From the NCBI GenBank assembly GCA_949710005.1, contig OX453281.1, positions 25,877,339 through 25,941,338 of the forward strand: 64,000 bases of DNA, written 5' to 3'. Shown here one piece after another: positions 17,001 through 29,600 of this stretch. The stretch comes from Ricordea florida. Lineage: Eukaryota > Cnidaria > Anthozoa > Corallimorpharia > Ricordeidae. Each line of letters starts with the position of its first letter. Positions within the stretch are counted from its first letter, which is position 1. The notes under the pieces are model-generated. The model ran no database searches. It worked only from the letters and a program-made list of their open reading frames with translations, and was not told where the DNA came from. The translations under genes were made by a program, and so were the position numbers.

Positions 17001-20000
17001 GTAAAATGCATGTGAACAGTTAGAGAGAATTTGCATCTTGGTTTTAGGGCTTAGAGGATAAAAACGTATTTCTTTGTGCAGACTGATTTGTTTTAAGCTA
17101 AATGAATTCATGGCATTGCAAAATCAAATGTTCTGAAGTATAAAATTAAATACCTAATCTGTGATACTAAAATGTTTAGTCCAAGACTCTGTGAGACTGC
17201 CAAACCCTTAATTTATAATTTAAACTGGAACTTTCAAGACCCAAAATTTTCCGAACAGAGCGTCTGAATTTCAATTTTTATGAATTCAATTTTGTAAGAG
17301 TACATTCCATTGGTATGATCTAGATCTAGATTTGTGATCCGAGATCACACGCATCATGGCGCATCAAAGGAACCGATGAATCCTTGTCTAGTGTTGATTC
17401 ATCGGCTCCTTTGATGTTTCATGATCCGTGTGATCTCGGATCACAAATGTAAATCCGGATCATGCCAAAGGAACGCACCGCAAGTCTCCAGTTTTGACAA
17501 CTTGAGGATGTCTTAGCGATTAAAATGGTAGGGTTGTGGGATGTGGCTTAAAATAGTAAAGCAAATCAAACTAGGGTATTACAACTGCAAAAAAGGGCTG
17601 CAAGGGTGATTTTAGATTCCTCAAGACTATCACCGTCAGTTGAACTTTTTAATAAGTTGGGATGGCTTCCTTTCTATGAAGAAATTAAAGTGAATAAATG
17701 TAGTTTGACTTATAAACGTGTAAATGGTGAAGTTCCATCATATATTTTTGAAGCGTTAAAATTGAATAGCCAAATGCATGCTAGAAATACCAGACATGCA
17801 AATTTAAACTTGATTTGTCCTAAGGTTAACAGGAAAACTGAGGGTGGCAAAATGTTCTCTGTTACAGTGGCTCAACTTTGGAATAGTTTATCATGAAATT
17901 TAAGAAGGCAGGCATCGGCTAGCTTGTTTAGAAAGAAATTTGAAAAGTTGTTATTAGATGAACAAAAATTTTTAGTACATTTTTGTCCGTGATTTGCAAT
18001 GCATTAGCTTTTATATACTTTTTAGGTCTGTATTATTACGTATTTAGTCGATTTTTAGGTGTTTATAAATTTTAATCTGTATTTCGTGAGGGCTACAAGT
18101 TTGTTAGTACTTTTGTACTATTATGTACTACCCTCGTTAAATAAAGCCGTTACTTACTTACTTACTTACTAAAATGACGTCAAAATGTAGTAAGGGTATG
18201 TAAAAGCCACGCATATGCCCACTGAGGCGACAGTGGTAGAAGAAGGTAAAACCCTGTTGCTACCAAAAAAATATATGAAAAAATTGATGTTGTCTTAGTC
18301 AGGTAGTTGGATAAGACCATTCCATACCAGTAATCTAGAACTGCATTCTTACGTCTCCATCTCCACAGAGTACTACCTGGAAGATGTCATTCAGATGTTA
18401 AATTTTGTTCCTCCGCTTCCTGAAAAGAAGAAAAATAAAAGAGACGACGTTGAAGATGAGGAGGAGGTAGTGTTTCTGACATATAGTGTTTCTGATATAT
18501 TATAGTGTTTTCTTGTGAACGATGTTTAATATAAATACTCAGGTTATTATACAAAATCGCGCGCTCTGATTGGTTCACTATCTCGGATTATCAGCCGATA
18601 ATCACCTCGACAAACAAAGTGGCTGCCAGGCGTTCGCGCGCTTTTGACGAAATAAAATTTTTTCGTGTTGTACAATGCTTTTTCTTTTTTTTTTTTATGA
18701 AATAATCACCTGTGCATTTATACTAAAACAATTATTCGCCTCAGGCTCAGTGATTATCGGTGAATATTCACTGATAATCACTTAAATATTGCCACTTCAG
18801 GATGAAAAAAGTCACTACTGATAAGTGTGTGTGAGGTTCGTTTTATGAAGCATTTAAGATTTTTGTTTGTTTAGGTCTTAACTCTGAGGTATTATTTTTG
18901 GTTTTGTGGTTTTCTTCCTCAGTAGTTAAGTCTTAATAATTCAAATTCTCATCAGAGTGTTCTTATTACATTTAAGTTCTTCAGTGTAACAACCACGCTC
19001 TTTTAAAGAGTTAGCTTCTGATAAACAGTTTTGTTCTCCCAAACTGTTACAGTTGACCTTCTCAGTCAACAATGGGAGAATTTGACACAGAATCATGTCT
19101 TTCTATTTGTTTAAAGGAAAACTGCAACATGATCTGCAGCGAAGATTATTCATTCCAAACAAAGAACGCAATGGCGCAGCTTAGTGAGAAGGAAATGTCG
19201 TTTGAACTTGTAGAGGTAAATGCTGTTAAGATGTTTTGAAAGCCCTCTGTTGTTTTTATTAGTATTTTTGCTCCTTCAACTTTCAAGTTTAAAAGTTTAA
19301 AATTGTTTCACCCCTAAATTAATCATGCACGAAACATTAGTATATTGACAAACAGCAGGAGGGCTCCTGCAAACAGTCATTCACGTCACGGCTTAAACGA
19401 CCAATCACAGCGTTGAGCAGCAGACACATAAATACCATCACCTGACGACATGTAAATCACGTGACCCTGATGATGGCTTCCGCTCAGGTTGTCGAAACGT
19501 CAGTCAACGTCATCAACAAGGGGAGCAGGGTTGGCGCTGTGGTGAGAGCGTTCGCCTTCTACCAATGTGGCCCTGGTTTGATTCCCGGCCCCGGCGTCAT
19601 ATGTGGGCTGAGTTTGTTGGTTCCCTACTCTGCTCCGAGAGGTTTTTCTCCGGGTACTCCGGTTTTCCCCTCTCCACAAAAACCAACATTTGATTTGATT
19701 TGATTTAACTAGATATGATTTGATTTGATTTGTGCTTTACAGTGTCCTCAATTAGTACGTTAGTGCTAGAGACAGTTGACACTCAAATAAAGTTCATTAT
19801 TATTAACAACGTTTCCTTTCAGAATTACCTTCACCCAGACGATCAAACTCAACAAACAACTACTGAGACTCCTGGGTTCAAATCGCAAGACGCAAACATA
19901 GTAAACACAAAAAGCCGAGGAAGCCTAGTCGAAGTTAAACGGGTTTTTCATCAGAGGATTTCCCCCGAGAAAAAGATATTTGTGATCTGTTTAGGTGTTC

Positions 20001-23000
20001 AATTTGTAAGGTTTAAGGAAAGTTAAGTTGCCTGCGGGTAGTCAAAAGATTAACCTGACAACTCTCTGTTTTATCAGGCGCTGTTAAACTACATTTCTGG
20101 TTTGAATATTCCTGGTGCGATTCTCATCTTCCTTCCTGGTTGGAACTTGATCTTTGCATTACACAAGTTCCTCAAAGTGCATCCAAAATTTGGTGAGTTT
20201 AAAAAATCCATTATCAAACTCATCAATAATGCGTTAAGGAAAGACAAAGGAGATAGTGCAATGTGATGTGTTTAGATATCTAATGAATATCGGCTCGCGT
20301 TTCTGTCGTTTATTTCCCATAATTGAAGAAACCATACCCAACACTCGATATATGTGTTTCATCACATATAACACACTTCGAATTTTGCAGAAAAATACAC
20401 CGCTGTGCGCCTAATTTTCAATTCTCTTCTCGTTGTGTATATGTGTTGAAACACTCTATCTCTTGTTTGATATATTTCTTCTCTTTATGCTAAAAAGAGC
20501 AACATGACTCTCTACCAACGTCTTTTTTTAGTTTGAATTAGATTCAATATTCTCAAACCAGTGTACTCCTTTTGTGTGTATTCCTTTTCAAGTGTATTCC
20601 TTTTTAAGGAATAAAGTTTGATCACACGGCTGAAACACACTGCGAAAATCATTCGCTCTGACGAAGGACTAACGCTCGAAACTTCAGCACCCCCGTTTAC
20701 CTCACAGTGATATAAGTTACTTTATCAATTCGTTTGATTATCCCAATTTCTTGTGTTTCAATTTCCCACCGACGCAGCACCAGTTTCTTTAGAAACTACC
20801 ACCACATCAAAATGTTTACAGTTCTTTGGTAGAAATACACGTGAGCGAAACATATCAGTTACCCAAGTTTATTTATTGTTCTTTTTACAGGTAGTAACAA
20901 GTATCGTTTACTACCGCTGCACTCTCAGATTCCCAGAGAAGATCAACGACGAGTGTTTGAGACTGTCCCAGAAGGAGTAACCAAGGTAACAGTTACACAG
21001 TACCACAGTACAGTACTGTTCAGTAGCTTTACAAAGAATGGTAACACTGCATGGTTTGATCCACAGATGAAAAAGTTAGAAAACCACACTGTATAGGAAA
21101 ACAAACAGTACCACAGTACAGTACTGTTCAGTAGCTTTTAATAGCATGGTCAGACTGCATGTTTTTTGTTTTATTTTGTTCTTTTGACCTTTTTTGTCTT
21201 GTAGATCATTCTTTCTACCAACATCGCTGAGACAAGTATTACCATTGACGATGTTGTGTTTGTCATTGATTCTGTGAAGTAAGTGATTTTTATGCTTTAT
21301 AGAGACGCTCCGTGATGAAGGTCTGGGCTCTTTCTTGAGAAGTTAAAGTAAAGTTGAAAAGGTTGTTTTTTTTTAGAGGGGGGAAGGGGTGGGGGCAGTC
21401 ATGAACCCACCCTCCCGACCCCCCATCCCTTGCTGCTGTCCTGAGAGGGCCTCACTATTTGATTATCTCGGAATGATAGGAATAAAAAGTTAGAACCTTA
21501 GTGGCGTTCTATTCAACAATAATCTGTTTTTTTTTTCTTTTGTTTGTTAGAGCCAAAGTGAAATTGTTCACAGCACATAATAACATGACAAACTATGCCA
21601 CAGTTTGGGCCTCCAGAACTAACATGGAGCAAAGACGAGGGCGTGCGGGCAGAGTGAGGCCTGGGTTTGCTTTCCATTTGTGCAGTAGAACGCGGGCATC
21701 GAGGTGAGTTGAACAGTTTGTTAAAGTGTTTCAAAACTGTACGCTTGTACGCTCCCAGAACCAGCCATATGAGATAAATCACGTTGTTGCTTTTTTTACA
21801 CAGACTCGTTGAACATGCCACACCCGAGATTTTACGCACCTCTCTCCATGAACTAGCACTGACAATCAAACCAGCCATATGAGATAAATCATTTTGTTGC
21901 TTTTTTTACATAGACTCGCTGAACATGCCACACCCGAGATTCTACGCACCCCTCTCCATGAACTAGCACTGACAATCAAACCAGCCATATGAGATAAATC
22001 GTTTTGTTGCTTTTTTTACATAGACTCGCTGAACATGCCACACCCGAGATTCTACGCACCCCTCTCCATGAACTAGCACTGACAATCAAACTGCTTAAAC
22101 TTGGAGACATTGGAGAGTTTCTGAACAAAGCGATTGAGCCCCCTCCTCTGGACGCGGTAGCAGAGTCTTTGGCACTGTTAAAAGGTAGGTGTACTGTACA
22201 GCACATGACACCATTAATCAACACAACCAGGTCTTCAGAGTACTCAGGGATAGTGGGGTCGTTACACCCTAGTTGGGTCAATGTAAGTACTTGGGCAACT
22301 GTGCACCTACCCCTCTCCTAACGCAACAGCAACGCTAAGTTTTTAAGTTATTAATTATATCTTGTTTGGTTAGGGGAGGGGTAGGTGCACAGTTGTCCAG
22401 ATACTTACATTAATCCTCCTAGTTCCCGTACCCACGTACATCGGTCTCCACTTTCCAGCGCTGCTGACAGATGTTGTAACAGATGACGCGAGAGCGTAGA
22501 AAACAAAGCTTGCCTCGCTATCTTAATGTCAGTGTCTTGGTGTTGCGAACGGTGCAAAGAAGATTAAGAAAAGGTTCAAACAGCCGCTGAAAAATGACTC
22601 AAAGAAATATGCACATTGCAACCAGGTGGCGGGTCAGACATAGTTTGATAGTATGCTGGTTTAAAGCTGAGTCAGTGAATTTAGTTACATTCATTATTAT
22701 AATTAAGCGAAGCATCAAACTGTGCCAGACACCGAAACGTTCCCTCGTAGCAACTCAAAGGTAACAAAACAATAGCTTCCGAAACAAGTAGAAACGGCCC
22801 TCCTTTGCACCTACCCTTAAGTTTCCGTTTCTTTTTCTTCGAATTTCTATCTGTTGCCTCCTGCAGATCGTTCAACAACAACAACGATCAATCTTTATTG
22901 TACTCACTCTTGCTCAAAAAATAAAATTACAACAATGAAGATATTTAAAAGGAATAATTGGAGTACTCTTGTCTAGTCTGAATCGTGAAGTGTTTCCACA

Positions 23001-26000
23001 GCTCCGCTTGCAACTTCGTTAACTGAATTGTGTTTGTCTATCACTCAGATATGGAAGCGTTGGACAAGAACATGAACCTGACCCCCCTGGGGTACATTTT
23101 AGCTAAGCTTCCCATCGAACCACGACTCGGAAAGATGATAATATTGGGCTGTATGTTCTTGTAAGTATAAACTTTCGTGAGTTATTGGAAGTGATATCGC
23201 CGGCTCGTATTTGCATCATTATACCACTCATATAAGTAGACGAACTTTGAAACAAGGGTACAATTCATTCTCCCCTTTAAACCCCGAGATTAGTTCCTAA
23301 AACGTAGATTTTGCCACGTGGAAAGGCACTGTCGTTCAGTAGCCTTATTCAGTAACGTTCCACAGAATGTCACAGTCAAAAGAGCTTCAAGAGATCTTCA
23401 AAAGATCTTTATTTTCTTTGATGTCTACCTTGCTCGCCCACAAGACAAACATGTTAAGTAGTTACTATTTTGAATTATTATAGTTGATGTTTTTGCTGTG
23501 ATTACTGAAGTATACTGTTGTATGTAGGTATGGTCAGTGGTATAATCTGCACTCTGATGGTTGACCCAGGATGTAGATGATTGGCCTGCCAAAGAAAGAA
23601 CATGACTTCGTTCAAAAACTCTATTTGATTGGCTGAGTTATAAGAATACAAAGAATGGTCACACTGCATGGTTTGATCCACAGATGAAAAAGTTAGCACC
23701 ACTCTGTATAGTAAAACAAACAGTACCACAGTACAGTACTGTTCAGTAGAAGACCATGGTAATAACTTCACGTTTTTGCTTGGATATGTTATGGTTCAAA
23801 TTTTTCCGTGGTTTTTTTAATATATCAAAACTGTTTAATTTTTGTTTTTCTTTGTCTTTGATTATGGCAATTCGTTTAAGACAAAGAAAAGTAAAAATTA
23901 AACTGAGTTGAAAAGTTTTAAACCAAAAATTGAACCACAACAGATACAAGTCAACATTTTGTGAAGGAAATGATGGGAGACTAAATTCTTTTGCGTTCTG
24001 TTTTTCTTTTTATTTCATTTTCAGTTGTGGAGACGCTATGTGTACAATCGCTGCTAGTACCAGTTTCCCCGAACCGTTTGAAACACCAACTGACCGCAAG
24101 AGACTGGGATGGGTTCATAAGCAGTTTTCAGGCACACGTCATAGTGATCATATCGCGTTACTCAGTGCTTACCAAGCATGGGAAGATGCGCGGTAAAACT
24201 ATCAAATTATGTTCTTATTGACTAAGTAGGAGGGCCGGACGGGAAAATGTTTGGCTCAAGGTCATGACGTACGGACCTCGCTGCACTCGGTCCATACGTC
24301 ATGAACTTACTCAGTTTTGAAAATTTCGAAAATTTGTTTTTATTCCATATAGGAAGCGTTAGCTTGGCACTCGCGGGAAAAATCACAAAAAAAATTATAC
24401 AATAAAAACTTTCCCTTTATTTTTTCAAGTCGGAACAAGGATTTCGCAATTCATCGAAAAACGTGACTTATTTTCTCATTTCTTTTGTTCTGTGTTTTGT
24501 TTTTTTACTTCGCAACAAAGCCGAACAAGCGCACAAGGACCGGATGGCTTTTTTCAGACCGGTTCACGTCAACCCGTCCAGCCCTACACACGTCAGCTTT
24601 TACTATAGTTTTCTTTGGGATTGCGCCAGCGGAGCCGGGCGGGTCATATTATGCACTTTATGTATGGCCCCGAGAGAAACAGTTAGTTCTGTTTTCCCTC
24701 GAGTGCTGATGTTTCAAGAATGAAACATGAAACATCAGCACTCGAGGGAAAACAAAACTAACTAGTTTCCTGAGTGATCATACATTAAGTGCTTTGTTAA
24801 TTATTTAGACCTTCCCTTAAAAAATCTTATAGCAAAAACAAACAAAGACGGCACAACTGGCGCGCGGGCAACAACTGCGCAATTGTATCCCGGTCGAGAT
24901 ACATTTGAATTTGATCAGGGGCACGTGACCAAGAATCAACCAATAACAGTTCTCGTTTTCTTGAGTGAAAGACTGGGGATATAACAAGATAAATTGCTTA
25001 TTGCATAGTATTATGCACACTGCGTGGGAAAGTGTGGACTACAAACAAACAGCACAACAATACAGTACTGTTGAGTAGCTTTCCATAGAATGGTCACACT
25101 GCATTGTTTGGTCCGCAGATGAAAACATTACAACCACATTGTATAGTAAAACAAACAGTACTACAGTACAGTACTGTCCAAAGAATGGTCACACTGCATG
25201 GTTTGATCCACAGGTGAAAAAGTAAGAACCACATTTTACAGTAAAACAAACAGTACCACAGTACAGTAGTGTTTGGTATGAATTTTTCGTTATCTGCTGT
25301 AGGTCAGTGGAAGATGAGTCAGCGGAGATTTACTTCTGTGACAGCCATCAGCTGAACATGTCAACACTGCGCATGACAGCAGAAGCAAAGGTTTGTTATG
25401 TCACAGTGTACAATCATGTTAGTGTTTCACCCTCTTGGTTAGCTCGGCATTGATTGTAATTGCATTCGAGTGCATTTTTTACCACAACTGCTACTAATGT
25501 CGCAATCTGATTGGCTAATTTGCCGTTGGCGTTAAGAGTCCAGACAACGCTGCTTGCGTCAATGTGTCACGCACTGTAATAGCCAATCAAAAACGCTAAT
25601 TTTGGAGAATAATCCAGTGAGATTGCGAGAAAGTTATAGGCATCGCTTGCTCTTTCTTTGTGTCACAATCTTGGTCACGCTCTGAAAAAAGACATTTTCT
25701 TTGACGTTGATATTGTGGTAAAAAACAAATAGAATGTGGTTTAGCGTTGTGTGTACTCTTATCGACAACGATATACGTCATCGCAGCGGTCAAAATTTGT
25801 CGTGGACTCATAAGGCGAGTGGACCTTTCCGTACATTAATTGGAACGACCCTAATTCGCCTTGACTTTTATCACGCTAAACAGCAAAAGCAATAGACGAC
25901 TTAAAAACAACAGTCTCGTGGTTGTCTCTCGTTTGTCGTAGACGTGATGCTTGACTCCTCGTGTTCCTCTTCTTATTTTATTTTACAGCTTCAGCTCAAG

Positions 26001-26505
26001 AATCTTCTGTGTAATTCTGGATTTCCTGATGGTGAGTTTTATTAAAGATCAGTATTGATTTTGACTTGCATAATAAACCCTGGAAACCCCAGTGTCGTAG
26101 TACAAATTATTCTCATTTGTCACATCCAGTAATATTAAGTAGAGAATGTTCACTCGTTTCTTGTTGTGCAGAATGCATGCACCCTCAGCCATTCAACTAC
26201 AGTGGCCCGGACTCCAAGCTCGATATGGTAAGTACCTCTGCCACAGGAGACCCACTCAACTGGAGGTCATCCTTATTCCTGTAACATGAAGTACCTAGGG
26301 GAATCGTTACATCCGCCCTCCCCCCTCCCTTCTGCGTACAAGTTAGATACGACATCTGCTTTTCAGACCTGCAAACCGTTCCAGGTTATGAGCGGTACCC
26401 CTGATTTCCCGGTGAAGTCGATCCTGTCGGTTTTTGTAGCCGTTGAGATATATGGGTTATTGACTAAGCGTGAGGTCAAGATGGCTGGATATTGGCTAAG
26501 TTCTT

Positions 26506-26548
<43 letters not shown>

Positions 26549-26621
26549 CACGCAAAAAAAGAACGAGGCCATTATCCAGCCATCTTGACCGAACAAGCTT
26601 GTGAATATTGGCTAAGTTCTT

Positions 26622-26664
<43 letters not shown>

Positions 26665-29600
26665 CACGCAAAAAAAGAACGAGGCCATTATCCAGCCATC
26701 TTGACCGAACAAGCTTGGTCAATAAAGGATTTATTATATGGGATAAAACACCAAAAAATGATCCGTGTACGTGTTTATTTTCAAGGACTGAAAAGGAAGC
26801 CCGTTACATGCAAAAATCAAGTTTTCTCGTTTTCCAGCTCCATCGATACACAAACCACAGGAAATCTTTAACTGTCACGGAAGAGATTTTTCAGGGAAAA
26901 ACTAAGAAAGAAAATTTTGGTAAACCGGCTTTCGCCTCGGATGAATTTTCCTTGCGGGACAAAGCCCTCATCCCGAGCGGGCAAGATAGCTCCATATTCC
27001 CCGCTCGGGTAGCCAATCACAGCGCGAGATTCGGTTCATCTTGCCCGCTGACGGAGCTAGTCATATAATAATGGGAAAATATTGACTCTCGCGGGACAAG
27101 AAATGAGGAAACTAATTGGCTTATTTTAGTTATTGGCCCTCGGACTGATGCTGTCGCGTAATAAGAGCATTTATTGCATGGCTGGAATAGTACGCGCGCT
27201 CTGATTGGCTGCTGAGCGGGCAAGATTTTCTTGTAATGACCGGGCATTATGAAAATTTTTCCCCCAATTTTTTTTACTATACATAGAAGTTGTCTCATTT
27301 TCAAAGAAACTGTTTTTCTCTCACTTCTGGTTTCGATCGCTTCGTCAGGTGTGTTTCGGTTCAGTGAACATGAGCTCGAATGACGTCTTGCGCGCGCAAG
27401 CGGATTTTGAAAAACCCTTCCGGTTTTTTTTTCCAGTGCTTAGAAGGCCATATAATACATAACCTATCAGCCTCGTCCGTTTGCTCATTATAAGAAAATC
27501 TCAGACCTCGGTCCGAGATTTCCCTGTAATGACCTCACTCTCGGTTTATAAGTAGTATTTCTAATTCGGGTAACACTGTCGTAGAAATTTTTTCCAGTGC
27601 GTCTCCAGATTTTATCTGTCGGTGGCCGGCAGTCCTGTGATACGTGAACCACATACCTGACAACACTGAGCCTTGTAACTGTTTGTCGAGGAACGATTTT
27701 CTGAGAACTGTTGTCCACGTCTTTGTTGATTGTGCCGTCTGATTATTGTTTCTGCGAATAGTTTTGACTGAGGCTTCGAACATATTGGAGAGGAATAGAG
27801 ACAGAAATGGAAAGAGAATTGAGAAAGTGGAGAAAGAGTTCTTATTTAACAATTATTCGCCGAAGGCGAAGTGAATATCACTGAGCCTGAGGCGAATAAT
27901 TGTTTTAGTATAAATGCACAGGTGATTATTTCAAAAAAAGAAAAGAAAAAGCATCTTACAACACGAAAAAAAATATTTCATCAAGAGCGCCATTTTGTTG
28001 GTCGAGATGATTATCGGCTGATAATCCAAGTTAGCGAACCAATCAGAGCGCGCGATTTTGTTTAATCACCTGAGTATTTATACTAATGAGGTTTATTTTT
28101 CCAGGTAGTGGCGCTGTTATGTTTAGGATTGTACCCAAATGTTTGTGTCCATCGCGAGAAGCGAAAGGTGTTGACAACAGAGGGAAAGGCCGCTTTAATT
28201 CACAAATCATCTGTAAACTGCTCCAACAGGGAACAGATCTTCCCATCTCCTTTCTTTGTCTTTGGAGAAAAGGTAAGCCATAACGTATTATGCATGGTGT
28301 TGTGGATTGGTTGACTTGGTTAAATATTAAAACACAATACACGGTTTATGAGTTTTTATTACAAGATATTTCTACCACGGTGTGTTTCTTTAAAATTTTG
28401 CAGTGGTACAACTTCCTTTATCGACTCCTTTAATAAGCCATTTTTAGCTCGTGGATATCGTGGATTCACGAGAAATGTCACGCATAACAGAGAACAAAAA
28501 AAAAAACATTTGGAGCCAATAGTAACCGTGGATTTGCCATGAAAATAACGATCGTCTTGAAGTTTCGTTCTGTTATTAGCTGATCACAGTTACGTGATTA
28601 AGCATTAGCTCATACAACACTAAAGGTTTCAAGAAGTAATCGAAACCGTGTTGCATTAAACGCCTACAAGACACTTGTGTCCTTAAGAAAATACTATATA
28701 TTCCTCGATATTGGTAACTTTTAAGTTAATTTTTTTTCCCAAGCTCACCATTGAATACATGTAATTAGTGTTGTTACTCACCGACGCAATACCAGTCTCT
28801 TTACAAAATAATCCCTTTAAATTACTTTAAATATTTGCGTGAATTCAAATAGTGTCTGATTATACATCTCGCGGGGTGAGAAAGGCGTACACGAGAAGAC
28901 CGAAGCTTCCGTGGCATGAAATCCCCAGCAGTATCATTTGTTACTCCCCAAATTAATGGGCTAGTTTTCTATCGTATTGTGTAACTCATGGTTTGGCTTT
29001 GTCAGTGAAAGTTTGAAAAGTTAGCTGGTTCTGCGAGCGGGCAAGATGAGGTGAATCATGAGTTCTGATTGGCTACCCGAGGGGGACAGATGAGCCTGTC
29101 TCGTCTGATCGTTATTTCCCGTATTGTCCCGCGAAACAAAACAAAATGGCCATATGAGAGATCTGTGTTTTTGACCAAGCTTGTTCTGTCAAGATGGCTG
29201 GATATTGGCGTCGGTATTTGTGAACCAGTCGGTCATTAAAAACGCAAAAAAAGAACTTGGCTGATATGCAGCCATCCAGACCGTGCAAGCTTGATCAATA
29301 ACACATATTTATCCTTGAGGTTACTAATTTGCTTATTCTTTAGATTCGTACTCGCGCTGTTTCGTGTAAACAGATGACCATGGTCCACCCTCTGCAACTT
29401 TTGCTCTTCGGCCAAAGCAAAGTCGAGTCCGAGAATAGCATAATTAAGATGGATGATTGGTAAGTCAACGCAGCTCAGATCTGAATGGCAGTTCTCATTT
29501 GTAATAACCATACAGTTCGCTATGTTTTAGTTTGGAGAATTTGATGCAAGATCAACGTAAAATCTTAAGGTTTGTGGGGTGCTTAATTCTCCTAGTCTGT

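Noticed and set aside
19526-19600. A functional tRNA gene
   Set aside because: Box A and box B are present, but the sequence continues into a SINE body and repeat tail, and no full cloverleaf acceptor stem is evident.
26286-26871. Small frames around [20 protein letters not shown]
   Set aside because: They come from a palindromic transposable-element hairpin that recurs at 56788-56887.
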